Below, in pieces: positions 8,571-16,788 of a DNA stretch of 64,000 nt. The stretch covers positions 2,480,001 through 2,544,000 of the forward strand of contig NZ_CP107796.1 in the NCBI RefSeq assembly GCF_036345995.1, given 5' to 3'. The DNA comes from Streptomyces sp. NBC_00557 (GTDB lineage Bacteria > Actinomycetota > Actinomycetes > Streptomycetales > Streptomycetaceae). The notes below the pieces were generated by a model, which saw nothing but the letters and a program-made list of their open reading frames with translations, was not told the origin of the DNA and did no database searches. Position numbers and translations under genes: made by a program. How positions within the stretch are numbered: position 1 is the first letter of the stretch; each line of letters opens with the position of its first letter.

Positions 8571-9003
8571 GACGCGCGCCGGACGGGACCACTGACGTCT
8601 ACCGGACCGGCCCGCCGAGACCGCCGGGCGGGGCCTACTGACGCCTACCGGACCGGGCCCACCGACGCCCGCCGGGCAGGGCCTGCTGACGCCCGCCGGA
8701 CGCGGCCCACCGACGCCACCGAGCCAGGCCACCGACGTCCACCAGACCGGCCGACGCCCACCCAACCGGCCCACCGACGCCCCCAAGACCGGCCCGCCGA
8801 GGTCACCGGGCCGGGCCCACTGACGTCTACCGGACCTGCCCGCCGAGACCGCCAGGCGGGGCCTACTGACGCCTACCGGACCGGCCCGCCGACGCCACCG
8901 AGCCGGGCCCACCGACGCCACCGAGCCAGGCCCATCACGCCCACCAGACCGGCCCGCCGACGCCACCGGGCCGGGCCCGCCGACGTCTACCGGACCGGCT
9001 GGC
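8571..9003. repeat. Tandem repeat block of about 18-19 degenerate 22-24 bp units
   Basis: This non-coding stretch is made of head-to-tail units of roughly 23 bp with the theme CYGACGYCYACCGGACCGG followed by GCCCR. I can split it by eye into about 18-19 units differing by substitutions and 1-2 base indels. A larger duplication lies on top: bases 8592-8655 and 8820-8883 are nearly identical, offset by 228 bp. The last unit overlaps the final codons and stop of the minus-strand VOC gene (8987). The minus strand stays open through the array (GRSGGR / VGVSRP type repeats), but that is expected from codon-like periodicity and GC content. No gene is assigned. Confidence 0.85.
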
Positions 9004-9406
9004 CGATCCCGAGCAGGTTGCCCTCGCTGTCCCGGAACCACGCGGCCCGCTCGCCGCGGGCGCCCTTGCTGGGGTAGTTGCCCTCGATCTCGGCGATGCC
9101 GCCGCGGGTGCGGAAGCCGGGCGCGTCCACGTCCTCGAAGACCACCCCGCGCCGCCTCAGCTCGGCCACGACCGCTTCCAGGTCGTCGACCTCGAAGCCC
9201 ATCTGGGTGAAGGTGCCGGGCGACGCGCCGGTGGAGCGGAACACGACGAACTCGGTCCCGCCGCACCGGTACAGCAGCCCGCCGGGGCGTTCGTCGACGG
9301 GTTCGAGGCCGAGTACGTCGGCGTAGAAGCGCCGTGCCCGCTCCAGGTCCCGGGCGGGCAGCCGGGTCGCGGCACGGGCCCGGGACAGCACGTCAGCGTG
9401 GGTCAT
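8987..9406 (-). CDS. VOC (glyoxalase/bleomycin-resistance) family protein
   Basis: A 139-residue single-module VOC protein. It shows the family pattern RLPARDLERARRFYADVLGLEP at the N-terminus, a central GGTEFVVFRS strand, FTQMGFEVDDLEAVVAELRRRGV and the closing EGNLLGIGQP with a metal-ligand-type Glu. Such proteins may be dioxygenases, isomerases or binding proteins; substrate unknown. Start ATG 9406 lies 13 bases after the cimA stop; GGAGG is almost adjacent to it, so translation may be coupled to cimA or begin at GTG 9391. The 3' end lies within the tandem-repeat block. Confidence 0.85.
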   Translation of the reverse strand: MTHADVLSRARAATRLPARDLERARRFYADVLGLEPVDERPGGLLYRCGGTEFVVFRSTGASPGTFTQMGFEVDDLEAVVAELRRRGVVFEDVDAPGFRTRGGIAEIEGNYPSKGARGERAAWFRDSEGNLLGIGQPVR

Positions 9407-9419
9407 GCCTCCACTATGA

Positions 9420-11030
9420 CTACTCGGCAGGCTCGACGCCCGCCCGCAGCAGGCCATAGGTGTACGCGTCCTCCAGCGCCTGCCAGGACGCGGCGATGAC
9501 GTTGTCCGCCACGCCGACCGTGGACCACTCGCCGGCGCCGTCCGAGGTGGAGATCAGGACGCGGGTGGTGGAGGAGGTGCCGTGCACGCCCTCCAGGATG
9601 CGGACCTTGTAGTCGACCAGGTCCAGCTTGGCGAGCTGCGGGTAGATCTTCTCCAGGGCGACGCGCAGCGCGCGGTCGAGGGCGTTGACCGGGCCGTTGC
9701 CCTCCGCCGTGGCGACGATCCGCTCGCTCTTGGCCCACAGCTTGACCGTCGCCTCGTTGGCGTGGGTGCCGTCGGGGCGGTCCTCCACGATGGCCCGCCA
9801 GGACTCCACGTCGAAGTACTTCAGCGGGCGGCCCTCGACCTCGGCGCGCAGCAGCAGCTCGAAGCTCGCGTCCGCCGCCTCGTAGGTGTAGCCCTTGAGT
9901 TCGCGTTCCTTGACCCGCTCGACGACCCGGCCGACCAGTTCCCGGTCGCCGCCCAGGTCGATGCCCAGCTCCTTGCCCTTCAGCTCCACCGAGGCCCGGC
10001 CCGCCATGTCGGAGACCAGCATGCGCATGGTGTTGCCGACCAGTTCGGGGTCGACGTGCTGGTACAGGTCCGGGTCGACCTTGATCGCGGAGGCGTGCAG
10101 ACCCGCCTTGTGCGCGAACGCCGACACCCCCACGTACGGCTGGTGCGTGGAGGGAGTGAGGTTGACGACCTCGGCGATGGCATGGGAGATCCGGGTCATC
10201 TCCCGCAGCCTGCCCTCGGGCAGCACCTTCTTGCCGTACTTCAGCTCCAGCGCGGCCACCACCGGGAAGAGGTTGGCGTTGCCCACGCGCTCGCCGTAGC
10301 CGTTGGCCGTGCACTGCACGTGCGTGGCGCCCGCGTCCACCGCCGCGAGCGTGTTGGCCACCGCGCAGCCGGTGTCGTCCTGGGCGTGGATGCCCAGCCG
10401 GGCCCCGGTGTCGGCCAGGACCGTCGCGACGACCGCGTGGATCTGGGCAGGCAGCATGCCGCCGTTGGTGTCGCACAGGATCACCACGTCGGCGCCCGCC
10501 TCGGCGGCCGTGCGGACGACGGCCTTGGCGTACTCGGCGTTGGCACGGTAGCCGTCGAAGAAGTGCTCGCAGTCCACGAACACCCGACGGCCCTGCCCCC
10601 GCAGGTACGACACCGTGTCGCGGACCATCTCCAGGTTCTCGTCCAGCGTGGTGCGCAGCGCCAGCTCCACGTGCCGGTCGTGCGACTTGGCGACCAGCGT
10701 GATCACCGGGGCGCCCGAGTCGAGCAGCGCCTTCACCTGGGGGTCCTCGGCGGCTTTCGCGCCGGCGCGGCGGGTGGCGCCGAACGCGACGAGCCGGGCG
10801 TGACGGAAGTCGATCTCCGCCTGCGCGCGGGCGAAGAACTCGGTGTCACGGGGGTTCGCGCCGGGCCAGCCGCCCTCGATGAAGCCGACGCCGAAGTCGT
10901 CCAGGTGCCGTGCGATGGCGAGCTTGTCCGCGACGGTGAGGTTGATGCCCTCGCGCTGCGCCCCGTCGCGCAGCGTCGTGTCGAAGACGTGGAACGAGTC
11001 GTCGAGCTCGCTGGTTGCCGTCTCGGTCAT
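9420..11030 (-). CDS. cimA: (R)-citramalate synthase
   Basis: A 536-residue enzyme that condenses pyruvate and acetyl-CoA to citramalate, the entry to threonine-independent isoleucine synthesis. The N-terminal HMGL-like barrel starts FHVFDTTLRDGAQREG and contains the metal-binding HAQDDTGCAVAN motif. The C-terminal LeuA-type regulatory domain (about 410-530) contains YKVRILEGVHGTSSTTRVL. Among alpha-isopropylmalate-synthase-like proteins this long N-terminal DTTLRDGAQREGI form with FIEGGWPGANP is the CimA/LeuA2 type rather than LeuA. ATG 11030 was chosen over an upstream in-frame start because AGGAG precedes it. A terminator-like hairpin 110 bases upstream suggests attenuation. Confidence 0.93.
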   Translation of the reverse strand: MTETATSELDDSFHVFDTTLRDGAQREGINLTVADKLAIARHLDDFGVGFIEGGWPGANPRDTEFFARAQAEIDFRHARLVAFGATRRAGAKAAEDPQVKALLDSGAPVITLVAKSHDRHVELALRTTLDENLEMVRDTVSYLRGQGRRVFVDCEHFFDGYRANAEYAKAVVRTAAEAGADVVILCDTNGGMLPAQIHAVVATVLADTGARLGIHAQDDTGCAVANTLAAVDAGATHVQCTANGYGERVGNANLFPVVAALELKYGKKVLPEGRLREMTRISHAIAEVVNLTPSTHQPYVGVSAFAHKAGLHASAIKVDPDLYQHVDPELVGNTMRMLVSDMAGRASVELKGKELGIDLGGDRELVGRVVERVKERELKGYTYEAADASFELLLRAEVEGRPLKYFDVESWRAIVEDRPDGTHANEATVKLWAKSERIVATAEGNGPVNALDRALRVALEKIYPQLAKLDLVDYKVRILEGVHGTSSTTRVLISTSDGAGEWSTVGVADNVIAASWQALEDAYTYGLLRAGVEPAE

Positions 11031-11113
11031 GGTCTCAAGGCTCCTGTTGTGGATCTTCGGTCTTACCGGAATGACCGGCTCCACCGTCCCCCCAATGGTC
11101 CCTCGCGCACCGC

Positions 11114-11137
11114 TTCCGGCCGTGGGTGGGGCCGGAA
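11114..11137 (-). promoter_or_regulatory. Second hairpin in the cimA 5' leader
   Basis: TTCCGGCC and GGCCGGAA form a perfect 8-bp stem with an 8-base loop, immediately downstream (minus strand) of the terminator at 11142-11167. It could stabilise the leader RNA or take part in an alternative fold. Role not established. Confidence 0.35.
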
Positions 11138-11141
11138 AACG

Positions 11142-11167
11142 AAAAAACCCCTCGCGGGTGCGAGAGG
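11142..11167 (-). terminator. Intrinsic terminator / probable cimA attenuator
   Basis: On the minus strand CCTCTCGC-ACCC-GCGAGGGG (8-bp stem with one G-U pair) is followed by six T residues, a clear intrinsic terminator. It is 111 bases before the cimA start and about 150 bases after the MHS transporter stop. Its form closely matches the ilvB attenuator in this window. It could simply end the upstream transporter operon, but the short distance to cimA and possible leader ORF argue for attenuation. Confidence 0.6.
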
Positions 11168-11222
11168 TCTGCGCGCGGGTCGAGGACGACGGTGGCCACC
11201 CGCACCTGGTCGTACGAGGTGG

Positions 11223-11258
11223 TCACTGCGGACCGGCGCGCCTGCTGCCAATAATCAT
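11223..11258 (-). CDS. Candidate cimA leader peptide MIIGSRRAGPQ
   Basis: An 11-codon ORF upstream of the attenuator hairpin begins ATG ATT ATT, i.e. two adjacent isoleucine codons, which are rare choices in this GC-rich genome. Isoleucine is the end product of the CimA route, so ribosome stalling here could control the hairpin 55 bases downstream. Against it: no clear Shine-Dalgarno sequence, and the Ile codons are at the start of the ORF rather than near its end. An overlapping GTG frame (GTGA) with Val-Val-Leu codons is an alternative. Confidence 0.3.
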   Translation of the reverse strand: MIIGSRRAGPQ

Positions 11259-11316
11259 GGCGAACGAGAGCACGGGGGCAGTCTGGCACAGTCCCGCCCC
11301 CGGCTCGCCGTCCGTC

Positions 11317-12657
11317 TCAGGATGCGGGCGTCAGACTGGTATCCGTACGGTCCCTCATTCGGGCGAGGTCCAGGTCCTTCGTCTCCCGCATGGTGACGTA
11401 GACCACCAGGGACACGGCGGCGCAGCCCGCCACGTACCAGTAGAAGCCGGACTCGATTCCGGCGCTCTTGAACCACAGGGCGATGTACTCCGCCGTACCG
11501 CCGAAGAGGGCGTTGGCCAGGGCGTACGGCAGGGCCACGCCGAGGGCGCGGACGCCGGTCGGGAACAGCTCGGCCTTCACGCAGGCGTTGATGGAGGTGT
11601 AGCCGGTGACGACGACCAGCGCGAGCAGGGCGAGCCCGAGGGCCGGCCAGAAGCCGCCGGCGTGCCGCAGCAACGTCATGATCGGCACGGTCAGGACGGT
11701 GGAGCCGACGGCGAAGGTGATGAGCAGCGGGCGGCGGCCGATCCGGTCGGACAGGGCGCCCGCGAGGGGCTGGAGGGCGGCGAAGACGATCAGGGCGGTG
11801 AAGGAGACGAGCGTGGCCGTCTGCTTGGACAGGCCCGCGGAGTTGGACAGGTACTTGGTCAGATAGGTGGTGTACGTGTAGTACGCGACCGTGCCGCCCA
11901 TGGTGAGGGCCATGACCAGGAGCGCCTCCCGGCGGTGCCGCCACAGGGCGCGCAGGGTGCCGCGCTCCTCGGTGCGCGAGGTGTCCTCCTCGTAGACCTC
12001 GGTCTCCAGCATGCTGCGCCGCAGATAGAAGACGACGGCCGCGCCGAACGCGCCGACGACGAACGGGATCCGCCAGCCGTAGCTGTGCAGGGCGCCGTCC
12101 GACATGGTCCGCTGGAGGATGATCTGCAGTCCGAGGCCGACGATCTGTCCGGCGGTCATGGAGACGTACTGGAAGCTGGAGGCGAAGCCGCGCCGCCTGG
12201 GGTCGGAGGCTTCGGTCAGGTACGTGGCGCTGGCCGCGTACTCGCCGCCCACGGACAGGCCCTGCAGCAGGCGGGCGACGAGCAGGACGAGCGCGCCGCC
12301 GTAGCCGGCCACCGCGTAGGTCGGGGCGACGGCGATCAGGATCGCCGACGCCGACATCAGCGTCACGGTCAGCGTCAGCGCCGCCTTGCGGCCTCTGCGG
12401 TCCCCGACCCGGCCCAGCAGCCAGCCGCCGACGGGGCGCATGAAGAAGCCGACGGCGAAGATGCCGGCGGTGTTCATCAGCTGGGCGGTGGGATTCCCCT
12501 TCGGGAAGAACGCGCCGGCGAAGTAGGTGGCGAAGCTCGCGTACACGAACCAGTCGAACCACTCGACCATGTTCCCCGCCGAACCGACCCAGATCTTCTT
12601 CCAGTGTTGTGGTCCCATGGGCCGGTACATGCCCGCCCGCGGAGGAAACGATTCCAC
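11317..12657 (-). CDS. MFS transporter, metabolite:H+ symporter (MHS) family
   Basis: A 446-residue, 12-TM permease. MHS-type signatures include the first-helix motif GNMVEWFDWFVYASFATYFA, PVGGWLLGRVGDRRGRKAAL between TM2 and TM3 and LSVGGEYAASATYLTEASDPRRRG after TM4. MHS members carry organic acids, betaines or similar solutes. It is the last gene of the urease-like/agmatine deiminase operon, 15 bases after the TetR stop, so its substrate is probably a precursor or product there (inference). Starts at 12657 (GTG), 12630 (ATG) and 12618 (ATG) are all possible, and no strong ribosome site decides among them. Confidence 0.9.
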   Translation of the reverse strand: MESFPPRAGMYRPMGPQHWKKIWVGSAGNMVEWFDWFVYASFATYFAGAFFPKGNPTAQLMNTAGIFAVGFFMRPVGGWLLGRVGDRRGRKAALTLTVTLMSASAILIAVAPTYAVAGYGGALVLLVARLLQGLSVGGEYAASATYLTEASDPRRRGFASSFQYVSMTAGQIVGLGLQIILQRTMSDGALHSYGWRIPFVVGAFGAAVVFYLRRSMLETEVYEEDTSRTEERGTLRALWRHRREALLVMALTMGGTVAYYTYTTYLTKYLSNSAGLSKQTATLVSFTALIVFAALQPLAGALSDRIGRRPLLITFAVGSTVLTVPIMTLLRHAGGFWPALGLALLALVVVTGYTSINACVKAELFPTGVRALGVALPYALANALFGGTAEYIALWFKSAGIESGFYWYVAGCAAVSLVVYVTMRETKDLDLARMRDRTDTSLTPAS

Positions 12658-12672
12658 GCGGCCCCGCGCCCC

Positions 12673-13281
12673 TCAGGGAACCGCTGTGAGCCCTTCCTCG
12701 ATGAACTCCCGCACGTGCGCGAGCACTTGGTCCCGGTCGGCGCCGCGCAGCCCGATGGCCACATGGATGGAGAACCCGTCCAGCAGCGCGCGCAGCCTCG
12801 TCGCGAAGCGGTCGGCGTCGACCTGGCGGAACTCGCCGCGTGAGATCCCCTCGGCGATCAGGGCGACCAGGTCGCGGTGCCAGGCGCCCTCGATGGCGGA
12901 CTGGCGGGCGCGTGCGTCGTCGTCGGCGTTCTGCGAGCGGTTCCAGACCTCCAGCCAGAGGGTCCAGTGCGGGTCGCGGTGGCCGTCGGGGACGTACAGG
13001 TCGACGTAGGCGGCGAGGCGCTCGCGGGCGGTGCCGGGGCCGGTGAGCAGCCGGCCCCGCTCCGCGCCGAGCCGGCCCTCGCTCCACTCCAGGGTCCGCA
13101 GCAGCAGCTCGTCCTTGGAGCGGAAGTAGTACAGGAGGTGGCCGCTGCTCATGCCGACCTCGCGGCCGAGCGCCGCCATGGTGAGCTTCTCCAGACCACG
13201 GTCGGCGATCATGTCCATGGCGGCCGCGAGGACCTCCTCGCGCGGCGGCGCGTTCCTCCGCGCCCGTGCCGCACCGGCCAT
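12673..13281 (-). CDS. TetR-family transcriptional regulator (BetI-like)
   Basis: A 202-residue regulator. The N-terminal HTH spans about residues 14-60 (EEVLAAAMDMIADRGLEKLTM ... VGMSSGHLLYYFRSKDELL), the G-x-LLYYFRSK recognition segment being typical of TetR/BetI proteins. The C-terminal ligand domain contains the W-LEVWNRSQ motif seen in BetI-like sensors. ATG 13281 follows GTAGGAG. It lies inside the operon, 17 bases after the agmatine deiminase stop. The best operator candidate is the perfect palindrome at 16789-16807 before the first gene, giving negative feedback on the whole unit (inference). Confidence 0.92.
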   Translation of the reverse strand: MAGAARARRNAPPREEVLAAAMDMIADRGLEKLTMAALGREVGMSSGHLLYYFRSKDELLLRTLEWSEGRLGAERGRLLTGPGTARERLAAYVDLYVPDGHRDPHWTLWLEVWNRSQNADDDARARQSAIEGAWHRDLVALIAEGISRGEFRQVDADRFATRLRALLDGFSIHVAIGLRGADRDQVLAHVREFIEEGLTAVP

Positions 13282-13298
13282 CGATGTCTCCTACGCGC

Positions 13299-14336
13299 TC
13301 AGACCTTCGGCTGCTGCTGGGTGATGCAGTGGATGCCGCCCCCACCCGCGAAGATCGTACGCGCGTCCACCAGGGTCACCGTCCGCTCGGGGAAGAGGCG
13401 GCGGAAGATCCCGGCGGCGATCTCGTCGCGCGGGTCGTCGAAGCCGCACAGCACGACGCCGCCGTTGCAGAGGTAGTGGTTGATGTAGGAGTAGTCGGCC
13501 CAGTGGCCGTCGGCCTCCAGCACGGTGGGGGCGGGGACCTCCACGACCTCCAGAGCGCGGCCCCGGGCGTCGGTCTGGGAGCGCAGGATGCCGATGACCT
13601 CCCGGGTGACCTCGTGGTCGGGGTGGGCCGGGTCCGGCTGGGAGTGCGCCACCACGACGCCCGGCCGGGCGAAGGCGGCCACGATGTCGACGTGGCCGAG
13701 GGTGCCGAAGCCGCAGGGGGGATAGTCGGCGGTCAGGCCGCGCGGCAGCCAGATCGCCTTGCTCGTGCCGAGCTGGGCGTGGATCTCGGCCTCGGCCTCC
13801 TCCTTCGACCAGTGCGGGTTGCGCTCGGGGCCGAGCTGCACGGTCTCGGTGAGCAGCACGGTGCCCTCGCCGTCCACGTGGATCGCGCCGCCCTCGTTGA
13901 CAAGTGCGCTGCTGTAGCTCTTCGCGCCCGCGAGGTCGGAGACATACGCGGCGATCTTGGCGTCGTGCTCCCAGCGGGCCCAGCCCTGGGCGCCCCAGCC
14001 GTTGAACGTCCAGTCCACGGCGGCGAGTTCGCCGCGCCCGTTGGTGAGGAAGGTGGGACCGATGTCCCGCATCCAGGCGTCGTCCAGCTCCCGCTCGACG
14101 GTCTCGACGTCCGGTCCGAGCAGCGCCTGCGCCTCGGCGGACTGGCCGGGGCCGCAGACCACGGTCACCGGTTCGAAGCGGCGGATCGCGCGGGCCACGG
14201 CAGCCCAGGCATTCCGGGAAGCGGCGAGGTCGTCCGGGTCGTCGAAGGTGGGGTTGGGGCCCGGCCAGGCCATCCAGGTGCGTTCGTGCGGGGTCCACTC
14301 GGCGGGCATGCGGAAGCCGTCGGCGGCAGCGGACAT
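13299..14336 (-). CDS. aguA: Agmatine deiminase (peptidyl-arginine deiminase family)
   Basis: A 345-residue guanidine-modifying enzyme that converts agmatine to N-carbamoylputrescine and ammonia. Family motifs are MPAEWTPHERTWMAWP at the N-terminus, WMRDIGPTFL (catalytic Asp), VNEGGAIHVDGEG, GHVDIVAAF (His/Asp) and the C-terminal catalytic Cys in GGGGIHCITQQQP. ATG 14336 is preceded by GTGAGG and lies 8 bases after the ureC-like stop, so the genes are one operon. Agmatine is the canonical substrate; other guanidines are possible because the partner genes suggest ureido-nitrogen recovery. Confidence 0.93.
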   Translation of the reverse strand: MSAAADGFRMPAEWTPHERTWMAWPGPNPTFDDPDDLAASRNAWAAVARAIRRFEPVTVVCGPGQSAEAQALLGPDVETVERELDDAWMRDIGPTFLTNGRGELAAVDWTFNGWGAQGWARWEHDAKIAAYVSDLAGAKSYSSALVNEGGAIHVDGEGTVLLTETVQLGPERNPHWSKEEAEAEIHAQLGTSKAIWLPRGLTADYPPCGFGTLGHVDIVAAFARPGVVVAHSQPDPAHPDHEVTREVIGILRSQTDARGRALEVVEVPAPTVLEADGHWADYSYINHYLCNGGVVLCGFDDPRDEIAAGIFRRLFPERTVTLVDARTIFAGGGGIHCITQQQPKV

Positions 14337-14344
14337 GGTGATCC

Positions 14345-16069
14345 TCACAGGAAGTACAGGCGGTTGAGGGAGACGGAGTCGGCGGGCTCGGAGCTGAGCG
14401 GGTCGCCGTCGAGGGTGACCAGGCCGGTGCGCCGGTCGACGTCGACGGCTCCGAGACGGGAGTTCAGCCGCAGGTCGGCCGGGCCGATGCCCCGGGTGCC
14501 GCGCACAGCGACCCTTCTGCGCCGCGTCGGCAGCGTGTCGCCTCCCTGGTCGGCGGCGGCCCGGGCGACGAAGGCGACCGAGATGTCGGCGGCCGTGGCG
14601 CCGTACGCCCCGAACTGCGGGCCCAGCACCAGGGGTTCGCAGGTGTCGGTGGCCGCGTTGGGGTCGCCGGTCACGCCGTACGCCGGGAAGCCGGACTTGA
14701 GGACGAGCTGCGGCTTGGCGCCGAAGTACTCCGGGCGCCACAGCACGATGTCGGCGAGCTTGCCGGCCTCGAGCGAGCCGACCTCGTGGGAGAGGCCGTG
14801 CGCGATGGCCGGGTTGATGGTCAGCTTGGCCATGTAGCGCAGCACGCGCGCGTTGTCGTCGCCGTCGCCGTCGCCCTCCAGCGGGCCCAGCTCGGCCTTC
14901 ATCTTGCCGGCCATGGCGAAGGTGCGGCGCACGGTCTCGCCGGCCCGGCCCATGCCCTGGGCGTCGGAGGAGGTGATGCCGATCGCGCCCAGGTCGTGCA
15001 GCACGTCCTCGGCGCCCATGGTGCCGGCGCGGATGCGGTCGCGGGCCATGGCGGCGTCGCCGGGCAGGTCGGGCTTGAGGTCGTGGACGGAGACGATCAT
15101 GCCGTAGTGCTCGGCGACCGCGTCCCGGCCGAAGGGCAGGGTGGGGTTGGTGGAGGAGCCGATGACGTTGGGGACGCCGGCCATCTTCAGCACGTTGGGG
15201 ACGTGTCCGCCGCCGCAGCCCTCGATGTGGAAGGCGTGGATGGTCCGGCCCTCCAGCACCCTCAGGGTGTCCTCCACGGACAGGCACTCGTTCAGCCCGT
15301 CGCTGTGCAGGGCGACCTGGACGTCGTGCTCCTCGGCGACCCGCAGGGCGGTGTCCAGGGCACGGGTGTGGGCGCCCATGTCCTCGTGCACCTTGAACCC
15401 GCAGGCGCCGCCCTCGGCCAGCGCCTCCACCAGCGGTGCGTCGTGCGACGACGAACCCCGGCCCAGGAAGCCGATGTTGACCGGCCAGGCGTCGAAGGCG
15501 TTGAAGGCGTGGCGCAGCGCCCAGGGCGAGTTGACGCCGACGCCCCAGACCGGGCCGAACTCCTGCCCGATGATCGTGGTGACGCCGGAGGCGAGGGACG
15601 CCTCCATGATGCGCGGCGACAGCAGGTGGACGTGGGTGTCGACGGCCCCGGCGGTGGCGATCAGTCCCTCGCCGGAGACGATCGAGGTGCCGGTGCCGAC
15701 GACGACGTCGACGCCGTCGAGCGTGTCCGGGTTGCCGGCGCGGCCGATGGCGTGGATCCGGCCTTCCCGGATGCCGATGGAGACCTTCCGGATGCCCTGC
15801 ACGGCGTCGATCACCACCACGTTGCTGATGACGACGTCGCAGGTCTCGCGGACGGCGGCGGCCTTCAGGTGCAGTCCGTCGCGGGCGGTCTTGCCGAAAC
15901 CGGCCAGGAACTCGTCGCCGTGGCGCTGGGAGTCGGACTCCACCCGCACGGTGAGCCCGGAGTCGCCGAGGCGGATGCGGTCGCCGGCGCGGGGGCCGTG
16001 GGTGGCGGCGTAGGCGTGCGGGTCGATGTGGATCGCCCGGCTCACCTCGCGTCCCTTCGAGCGGCTCAT
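14345..16069 (-). CDS. ureC: Urease alpha subunit homologue, divergent active-site flap
   Basis: A 574-residue amidohydrolase-fold protein of UreC length. The nickel-site residues of urease are present: HVH in AVDTHVHLLSP, the carbamylated Lys in CGFKVHED, His in VALHSDGLNE, His in HAFHIEGCGGGH and Asp in ITSSDAQGMG. The mobile flap differs: canonical MVCHH reads VSVHD in gapless alignment, so the flap Cys is Val while the catalytic His is kept. Start ATG 16069 overlaps the ureAB stop as ATGA. No ureD, E, F or G genes are in the window; maturation would need accessory proteins encoded elsewhere. The substrate may be urea or a related ureide. Confidence 0.88.
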   Translation of the reverse strand: MSRSKGREVSRAIHIDPHAYAATHGPRAGDRIRLGDSGLTVRVESDSQRHGDEFLAGFGKTARDGLHLKAAAVRETCDVVISNVVVIDAVQGIRKVSIGIREGRIHAIGRAGNPDTLDGVDVVVGTGTSIVSGEGLIATAGAVDTHVHLLSPRIMEASLASGVTTIIGQEFGPVWGVGVNSPWALRHAFNAFDAWPVNIGFLGRGSSSHDAPLVEALAEGGACGFKVHEDMGAHTRALDTALRVAEEHDVQVALHSDGLNECLSVEDTLRVLEGRTIHAFHIEGCGGGHVPNVLKMAGVPNVIGSSTNPTLPFGRDAVAEHYGMIVSVHDLKPDLPGDAAMARDRIRAGTMGAEDVLHDLGAIGITSSDAQGMGRAGETVRRTFAMAGKMKAELGPLEGDGDGDDNARVLRYMAKLTINPAIAHGLSHEVGSLEAGKLADIVLWRPEYFGAKPQLVLKSGFPAYGVTGDPNAATDTCEPLVLGPQFGAYGATAADISVAFVARAAADQGGDTLPTRRRRVAVRGTRGIGPADLRLNSRLGAVDVDRRTGLVTLDGDPLSSEPADSVSLNRLYFL

Positions 16070-16761
16070 CGCTCCTGGTCTCCTTCCGTGACACCGAGGT
16101 ATCCGCAGGCGGCGGCCCGGCGCAGGGCCTCCTCCTTGGCGCCGGGCGCGTCCAGCGGCCCGTCGACCAGTCCGGCGAAGCCGGTCGCGATCCGCTCGCC
16201 GCCGATCGGCACGAGACCGACCTCCTCGCTCTCCCCCGGCCCGAACCGCACGGACGACCCGGCGGGCACGGCGAGGCGCATGCCGTAGGCGGCGGCGCGG
16301 TCGAAGTCGAGGCGCGGGTTGGCCTCGAAGAAGTGGAAGTGGGAGGTGACGGAGACCGGCACGGTCGCGGTGTTGGTGACCGTGAGCCGCAGCGCCGGCT
16401 CGGGGTCGGCGTGCCGGGGTCCGGGCAGCAGCGCGCCCGGGGCGTCCGGTCCGAGGCCACCGCCGATGGGGTCGGAGACCACCGCGAGCCGGGAGCCGTC
16501 GTCGAAGACCGCCTCGACCATCACCTCGGTGACGACGTCGGCGACGCCCGGCAGCACGTCGTCGGGGCCGAGCACGGACCGGGCCGCCTCGATGGCCTCG
16601 GCGAGCCGCCTGCCGTCGCGCGCCGCCTCGCACACGGTGTCCGCGATCAGTGCGGTCGCCTCCGGCACGTTCAGCCTCAGCCCGCGGGCCCGGCGGGCAC
16701 GGGCCAGCTCGGCGGCCCCGAAGAGCAGCAGCCGGTCGCGTTCCGTGGGGGTCAGTCTCAC
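16066..16761 (-). CDS. Urease gamma-beta fusion subunit
   Basis: A 231-residue fusion. Residues 1-100 are gamma-type (MRLTPTERDRLLLFGAAELA ... ALIADTVCEAARDGR ... LPGVADVV). Residues 105-225 are beta-type, with VTNTATVPVSVTSHFHFFEANPRLDFDR and the closing FGPGESEEVGLVPIGG. The fusion is an actinobacterial arrangement that differs from separate UreA/UreB. GTG 16761 follows an excellent AAGGAGG. It is the first gene of a five-gene operon and lies 27 bases downstream of the palindrome at 16789-16807. Confidence 0.92.
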   Translation of the reverse strand: MRLTPTERDRLLLFGAAELARARRARGLRLNVPEATALIADTVCEAARDGRRLAEAIEAARSVLGPDDVLPGVADVVTEVMVEAVFDDGSRLAVVSDPIGGGLGPDAPGALLPGPRHADPEPALRLTVTNTATVPVSVTSHFHFFEANPRLDFDRAAAYGMRLAVPAGSSVRFGPGESEEVGLVPIGGERIATGFAGLVDGPLDAPGAKEEALRRAAACGYLGVTEGDQER

Positions 16762-16788
16762 GAGGCGGCACCTCCTTGCCTTCCATAC

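Noticed and set aside
7791..9266. A long minus-strand frame through the 8.6-9.0 kb tandem repeat
   Set aside because: It continues through antisense of GPP34 and lacks a start with a ribosome site; the VOC gene in a different frame is clearly the real one. Openness is a product of the repeat unit.
16066..16761. Reading the gamma-beta fusion as separate ureA and ureB
   Set aside because: The frame is continuous from GTG 16761, with no internal stop or ribosome site at the domain junction.
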